DNA of 13,306 nt from Zarea fungicola (Eukaryota; Ascomycota; Sordariomycetes; Hypocreales; Cordycipitaceae): NCBI GenBank assembly GCA_900169235.1, contig FWCC01000306.1, positions 1-13,306 of the forward strand, given 5' to 3'. The notes under the pieces are model-generated. The model was not told the DNA's origin. It ran no database searches and was given only the letters and a program-made list of their open reading frames with translations. A program made the translations under genes and the position numbers. Positions 8,608-13,306 of this stretch are shown piece after piece; the stretch's first letter is position 1, and each line of letters opens with the position of its first letter.

Positions 8608-10920
8608 TCATCTGGTATATGTGCCGCAAATTGTGTAATCCTTTTGGGGGCCATTCACCGTGTACGAACACACCCAGCTCTCCAAGTTGACTGCGTCAAA
8701 AACAAAATTGTACTTTACGTTGTAGTAGTCGTCGATGCACAGATGGCCCGACTTGGCGGGCCATCCGTTCTTATGACCACCGCCGAGAACCGGGGGATCC
8801 TCAAACTCAAGCTCGTGGAAAAAGTAATCGACGCGCTTGTTGTCGTCGGGTTTGGCAAACCAGACGCTCATCACACCCGTCGCCTCGTCATAGCGATATA
8901 TGTACCGCCGAGTGGCACGGAATCCGAATCCTTGATCCGTCTTGAATTCGCCGTCCTCAATATACAGATATTCGTAACTTTCCCCTTCCTCGCTGTCGGG
9001 CACCGCTGTACCTTCCTTGGTTGTACATTGAATACCTTCCTTCGTTCGCGCCCGCAGAAAAAATTGCGCCGTTCCGCTAAAATGGCCGCTTGGATGCGTC
9101 GGTAGTTTGCTCCTGAGATCACGTTCCAGCTTCCACGTCCCAAGGAGGCTGCGGAAAACTGCCCTAGCGACGAAGCGCGGCGTGGTGAGGCCGTCTCTGA
9201 GCACTGCCGCGGCATCCTGCATCAGCTTCTTTGCGTTTGCGTTATTTTCTCCATCTTCATTTTGTGGTGAATATCTGCACGGCGTAAATATCTCAAGGGG
9301 AAGTCCATTGGTGGTGAGATTCGGTGCATCAGTTGCCAGAGGTGGTGCGATATCCAGAGATAGAGCAGAGGCAAATTCTTGCATCAGGAATGGGTAGTCA
9401 CCCATGGGGAACTGGGAAAGACGGGAGTCGTCCCTCAAATCAAGTGTCCTTTTTATTCCATCATCTTCAGCAATTTTGTCGCTCAACGTGTTCGATAGTC
9501 CTTCACTAGACCACAGTGCTGCCAGAAATCTGGCTTGCATCTGTATCACGCCCCAAAATGCGCCTCTATAGAATCCGACAAAGCCCAAATTGGAGACCTC
9601 AGGATGATGTGTCCCATGAAATGCCAACGCTAGTAAGAGTGAAGGGTGCGCGGGTGAATAGTTTAGCGTCTTCAGAATGTCCTTTGGAAGAAAGTTGACG
9701 CACGGCTCTGGATCAAAGCCAGTGGCTAGAACGACAGCAGCAATGTCATCAATTGAAGTGCCACCCACCTTGGCAGTTGAGTCTTGAATTGATTCTAGCC
9801 GACCATCTTGCAGCTCAATGAGACCGGATCGCACAAGATCACAGTACCAGTCGCTGCAAGATATATATGGTGGTTCTGAGTGGGTAGGGCTATTCTGGTC
9901 AGTTGCGCCAGCTACAACAGTCTGTCTAGGCCCGAGATTGCCGTGTAATATTCCATGGACAATTTTGGCTCTGTCTTCCGTGATGTGCCCTTGTGTGTTG
10001 GTCAAGGGTAGGGGGCGAATGTTTCTATTGTACGCGCAAAAGTCATGAGGCAGAAATGGTGGTGCTTTCCATTTGGGCTTTGGATGTCAGCATAGCACCC
10101 GCAGGCCTGTGAGACAAAAGGCTTACCTCTGGTGTTGTATGCAAGGGAATTACCCACGGCTGGCGCGAGCTGACGTGAAGAATCTTGTATTTTTCGATAT
10201 TGGGTATTGAGCTCTCATCTGGTGAATGGATCTCATTCGATAAATGCGTACCAATGGTGGCAGCAATCTCTACGCCAGACATTTGGCCGCCCGCAACCAA
10301 AATCTTGCCGCCTTTACCAGAAGACCCGAGCAGTGACTGCAGATCACGATATTGGCTGCTATGAATCACGGGCACGTTTGCGCTTTCTCTAAATGAGGCT
10401 GGGACAATGGGCTCTCCGAAATAGCCAGAGGCCACCACGAGATGGTCAAACTGGCCCGTTTCCTCCCCCTTGTCCGACTGCACGGTGACTTGCCACCTTC
10501 CATCCAGTTTCTCAGTGTGCGCAACACGAGTTTTAAGCCTCAGTTCAAAATCAGAGCTGCTGGTGAGATACTTGGCAGTATAGCGCTGGAGGTACTGCCC
10601 GACCATCCAGGCCTGCGGCAGTTGAGGGATGGTGTCGTCCCAGGCCAAGTCGCTGAAATGCATCGTATGCCGACTTAGATTTGCCACCATGAGCGGATGA
10701 ATCTGGCGTCCAACATCGGATTTGGACGTTGGCCAGAGGCCGCCGACATCGTGCTGTGCGTCGAAGATGGTGACCTTGAAGTCTCCCTTTGGAGTGTTGT
10801 GCAGCAACGTCTTTGCGACGGCTAGGCCAGCCGGGCCAGCGCCTACATTGGGATTAGTAGCAATTCTAGTGTTTTAAATTAGATTCAAGACTTGCCCACT
10901 ATGCAAACCGACTTGGCCAT
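8608..10920 (-). CDS. FAD-dependent monooxygenase fused to a C-terminal DUF6314-like domain
   Basis: Three exons (10920-10896, 10842-10127, 10077-8608) give 736 residues. I start at the ATG at 10920 because it supplies the missing FAD-binding strand: MAKSVCIVGAGPAG contains GxGxxG at residues 9-14. Further flavoprotein marks are GGLW (42-45), VVASGYFG (about 144-151), a degenerate FMO-type segment ending HSSQY (about 159-173), a second GG.MSG nucleotide-binding loop (193-198) and ATGFDP (365-370). Relatives use FAD and NADPH to oxygenate nucleophilic or ketone groups. The substrate here is unknown. From about residue 555 (FRSLLGTWKLERDL) to the end is a roughly 180-residue beta-rich domain resembling DUF6314: FSGTAQF, RRYIYRYDE, SVWFAKPDD, FFHELEF, GHLCIDDYYN and a KDYTICGTY tail. 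A low-complexity Asn/Glu linker separates the halves. The two introns are 53 bp (GC-AG) and 49 bp (GT-AG). The frame appears intact. It is tandem with the HET and DUF924 genes, with no evident shared pathway. Confidence 0.82.
10078..10126 (-). other. Second intron of the monooxygenase gene
   Basis: A 49-bp GT-AG intron on the minus strand with donor GTAAGC, branch site CTGAC (10090-10086) and acceptor AAAG. It joins ...HTTPE to PKWKAPPFLPHD... in phase 0. The joined sequence looks like other flavin monooxygenases at this point, and the upstream frame otherwise stops soon after. Confidence 0.78.
10843..10895 (-). other. GC-AG intron splitting the Rossmann motif
   Basis: On the minus strand the donor is GCAAGT (10895-10890) rather than GT, the branch site is CTAAT (10857-10853) and the acceptor is TGTAG. 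The intron is 53 bp. It separates a 25-nt coding exon (MAKSVCIV plus one base) from AGPAGLAVAK, and splicing gives a textbook VGAGPAG flavin-binding loop. No GT donor nearby yields this, so a non-canonical GC donor is strongly indicated, subject to RNA evidence. Confidence 0.78.
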
Positions 10921-11200
10921 GGCAGTCCAACTGGAATATTTGCGTAGGCTCATGAACTGCAAATGTTGAGAGATGATTACTAGCGGCGGGGCAACGTCTT
11001 GATGGTGTGAGATTGCCATGATGGTGCCGACAGCCTACCCTAGACCAGGATCAGCCGTAACACATGCAGAAACGGGTCGACAAGCGGCAATTGATTTTAT
11101 TTTCAGCCCTGCGTTACAAATTATCTGACCTTGTATTTGCTTTCTGTGCTAGTGAGCAAGCTAATTGTTAAGTCTCGCAAGCCAGTTGTGCGAATGGCCC

Positions 11201-12133
11201 CTAGGCACGCTCTTTGCCCAGCGGCGTCCAGACACCACGCTTAAGATCCTCTTGGATTTTCCGTGCTACATCAGGAGAAGCATCACCAAAGTGTCCCGTC
11301 TTATCCATCCATTCTTTCTCTTCAGGAGAGCTCTCACGTCCTTGGATCGCATTCTTATATGGGTAATGGCCAAACTTGCGAATGATTGGTGCGTGAATGT
11401 CCATGAGCATACTAATCCAGAAAATGAAAGTTGCCACTGTAACCTGCGGGCCTTGAGGTGGCCCCGCGGAAAAAACTCGTGGAAATGCATAAAGGTCACT
11501 GAGAATCTCATCACGCTGGGCAAGGTGAGGATCCGCCTCGCCGGTGGCGAGTTCCACGATTTTTCGCGTATTCCCAGTGTAGGAGAGTGCGATGGCCTGG
11601 ATCTCGGCACTTTCGGCGTGCACGAAAGGCGCACCAAACCAAAACCTCGCGACGGCCCAGTATTCGAATGAGGTCCCAGTGGCGTTGGCCCAACGATGGT
11701 AAAGGTCGGGACGTACATCGACTGAGAGACTGCTCCAAGATTTGGCGAATCGTTGCGATATAACGTCAAAGTAAGCGAAGGCCCAACGTTCATCCATCCC
11801 GGAGCACAGGGCGCGTGGTGCTTGGTCTAGCAGAATGACCATGCCGAGGCACAGCTCCGGAAAGTCTTTATTGTGCGGCTCCGGAAGAAAGTCCATTAAG
11901 TCGGGTACATTAGCAAGCCCTAGTCTACTGAGAATCTGGAGGACAGGGAAGACGGAATCCTTGATACTCGACCCAAAAGAGCTGTCATTAAAAACAGCCT
12001 GACCAACAGCAGAGAAATCAAGTGTTGCATGGCGGTCGTAAGGCATCCGTGCAGCTACAACCTGCCGCAACAGAGTCGGAGTAAGAATAGAACGAAGAGA
12101 TTCCATTGAGATTAACATGCTATCGTGGAACAT
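11201..12133 (-). CDS. DUF924-family protein, function unknown
   Basis: A single 310-residue frame. The first ATG is at 12133. ATGs at 12118 (better context, A at -3) and 12106 are equally possible starts, and the frame extends by non-ATG codons to 12139. The protein resembles DUF924: LDQAPRALC (about 102-110, the family's LDQFPR-type block), FWFGAPFVHAES (about 164-175) and, near the C-terminus, IIRKFGHYPYKNAIQGRES.SPEE (about 250-272), which mirrors the family's arginine/histidine-rich closing motif. DUF924 members are alpha-helical and occur in bacteria and fungi. Their biochemical role is not established. No signal peptide or membrane segment is clear. It ends 281 bp from the start codon of the monooxygenase gene on the same strand, and this spacer probably holds the monooxygenase promoter. 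No truncation is seen. Confidence 0.78.
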   Translation of the reverse strand: MFHDSMLISMESLRSILTPTLLRQVVAARMPYDRHATLDFSAVGQAVFNDSSFGSSIKDSVFPVLQILSRLGLANVPDLMDFLPEPHNKDFPELCLGMVILLDQAPRALCSGMDERWAFAYFDVISQRFAKSWSSLSVDVRPDLYHRWANATGTSFEYWAVARFWFGAPFVHAESAEIQAIALSYTGNTRKIVELATGEADPHLAQRDEILSDLYAFPRVFSAGPPQGPQVTVATFIFWISMLMDIHAPIIRKFGHYPYKNAIQGRESSPEEKEWMDKTGHFGDASPDVARKIQEDLKRGVWTPLGKERA

Positions 12134-13119
12134 ATGCACTCAGACGAGAGATGCTACTGTGCAAAAATAAAGAAAGATGGAAAGGACAACTGAGAAGGAA
12201 GCAAAGCCAAAACCATAATAGATAAGCAGCCATTGATGAATTGGGCTATAACATTCGCGTCACCCGCCGCTAGCTGGCCCAACTAGTTGTCTTGCGGCCT
12301 AGTGTATACTAACTACCAACTGCCTTTTTAGAATATGTGCTTGCAGAGAACCCTCTGGGCTAGATATAGTAACCAAAATCAACATTGGAACTAAAGTTGG
12401 ATGTTGAAGCAAGTGTCCACATTGTCGCCTGCACGATAAACCACATTGCCTTCACCTGTGCGTTGCTATGGCTTGCCACTTGTTACAGTGAGTTGATTCT
12501 CTCGACAATCAGTGCATTCAGGTAGGCACCAACACCCGATACCGCTTTTTTGAAGCTGACCTCAGATTTCTATAAACACGGATAAATTTCAAGGTAGACA
12601 GCGAAACAGCAATTATCATGTAATAAAAAAAATTACGGCTGCGCTGTTGATCCTCATGCCAGCGGTCAGGTAGTCGCCCCTCGGTCTGTGCCAGACCTCT
12701 AGTTTTCTGGAGAATGTCAGAGATACATGACATTCCAGTAACTAGTAGTTAATCGGTCTGAGTACCATCTGCGGACTCGTGCTTACTTACAGCGTGCTTA
12801 CTCACGGCGTATGATCCAGGCTATGGTCTGATCCTGTGTTGGCTGTCAAGCGCCAAGAGCGCAGGGGATATAGGGAGCAGAGCAAGTGAAAGCTCAGTGA
12901 GTGAGTGGGCACGATGTACTTGTGTGCATTGATCTCATCATGGCGCTGTCCTCCCCTGAGCTCGCCCATGCTCATATAAATGCATGGAATAGCCTTACTG
13001 ACGTATACCTCTATGATGCGCAGGGCTGATGGCGTCCTTTGGCATCCTCGATTTCGGGAGAAATATTAGAGACCCAGCGTGCTGGTGTTAACTAGTTAGT
13101 TATTAATAGGTCGTTATTA
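12134..13119. other. Gene-poor region upstream of the DUF924 gene
   Basis: About 1 kb without a supportable gene. It should contain the DUF924 promoter (minus strand, near 12134-12300). A 71-codon frame on the minus strand at 12518-12733 has one hydrophobic stretch and a basic tail but no family resemblance, so I do not call it. CATATAAATG at about 12973-12982 is TATA-like on the plus strand, but no plus-strand coding region follows in the window. Confidence 0.55.
12778..12807. repeat. Two-copy 15-bp tandem repeat
   Basis: CGTGCTTACTTACAG (12778-12792) is followed directly by CGTGCTTACTCACGG (12793-12807), 13 of 15 bases identical. It is a short local duplication in non-coding DNA, and no function is evident. 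Confidence 0.6.
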
Positions 13120-13306
13120 CAGTGGGGTCAGGAAAGTGACGGTAAAAATGGATTTAGCACCTAAACGCATACTATTTAAAGACTACTAATAGCCCCACAT
13201 TAATTATTATAAATATATAAAAATTAATATAAGTAGATTTTTACTTATAATTCCTAATAAAAATAATTATATAAAGCCTAAAATCTCCTAAAGAATTCTA
13301 AAGAGA
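13120..13306. mobile_element. Possible eroded end of a Tc1/mariner-like element
   Basis: A TA dinucleotide (13118-13119) is followed by CAGTGGGGTCAGG. This resembles the CAGTGGGG-type inverted-repeat start of fungal Tc1/mariner elements such as impala, which insert at TA. The remaining bases are strongly AT-rich, mainly TpA and ApT, as after repeat-induced point mutation. The second terminus is not in the window. TATAAGTA (13228-13235) and TACTTATA (13242-13249) form a small hairpin. This is a weak call from the terminus alone, and AT-rich intergenic DNA with a chance match is the main alternative. Confidence 0.3.

Noticed and set aside
569..12133. A biosynthetic gene cluster linking the transporter-like protein and monooxygenase
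   Set aside because: There is no polyketide synthase, peptide synthetase, terpene cyclase or pathway regulator, and strand layout and spacing do not suggest co-regulation.
12518..12733. Minus-strand 71-codon frame with one hydrophobic stretch
   Set aside because: There is no family resemblance, no conserved context and the frame is short. It could only be supported by transcript data.
13120..13202. A complete short MITE from CAGTGGGG to CCCCACAT
   Set aside because: Only six bases of the ends match as inverted repeats and the outer bases disagree, which is too weak for a terminal pair.

Overview
The window looks like nuclear DNA of a filamentous ascomycete (Pezizomycotina). Genes carry short introns (49-82 bp) with fungal donors (GTAAGT, GTATGT) and CTAAC/CTAAT/CTGAC branch sites, and one gene encodes a HET (heterokaryon incompatibility) domain, a family characteristic of filamentous ascomycetes. 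An order such as Hypocreales is plausible, but this is only a guess from general similarity. There are no rRNA, tRNA or CRISPR features and no secondary-metabolite core enzyme.

Layout, left to right. 1-568: non-coding upstream DNA with a TATA-like element. 569-2144 (+): a four-exon UNC93/DUF895-type major facilitator membrane protein, apparently intact (461 aa). 2145-3801: a 1.66 kb intergenic region that changes from AT-rich (with a 16-bp palindrome and a 10-bp inverted repeat) to a GC-rich island holding a perfect CTCGGGG/CCCCGAG inverted repeat and a GGCTAAA motif. 3802-5706 (+): an intronless, secreted heparinase II/III-like polysaccharide lyase candidate (634 aa). 5707-5805: a 99-bp convergent spacer with a 9-bp perfect hairpin. 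5806-8203 (-): a two-exon HET-domain protein (771 aa). 8608-10920 (-): a three-exon flavin monooxygenase fused to a C-terminal DUF6314-like domain (736 aa), whose first intron is a GC-AG intron cutting the Rossmann glycine motif after a 25-nt coding exon. 11201-12133 (-): a DUF924-family protein of unknown function. 12134-13119: gene-poor DNA. 13120-13306: a very AT-rich edge that may be the eroded end of a Tc1/mariner-like element, continuing past the window.

How the genes work together: nothing proves a shared pathway. The first two genes lie on the same strand and could pair a secreted sugar-polymer lyase with a membrane protein, but the 1.66 kb spacer argues against tight linkage. HET, monooxygenase and DUF924 genes are tandem on the minus strand, each with its own upstream region. 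The region reads as accessory fungal DNA (HET gene, bacterial-looking lyase, possible transposon edge) rather than a recognised cluster. The most interesting points are the monooxygenase-DUF6314 fusion with its GC-AG intron and the possible bacterial origin of the lyase. I did not find a convincing undescribed system.
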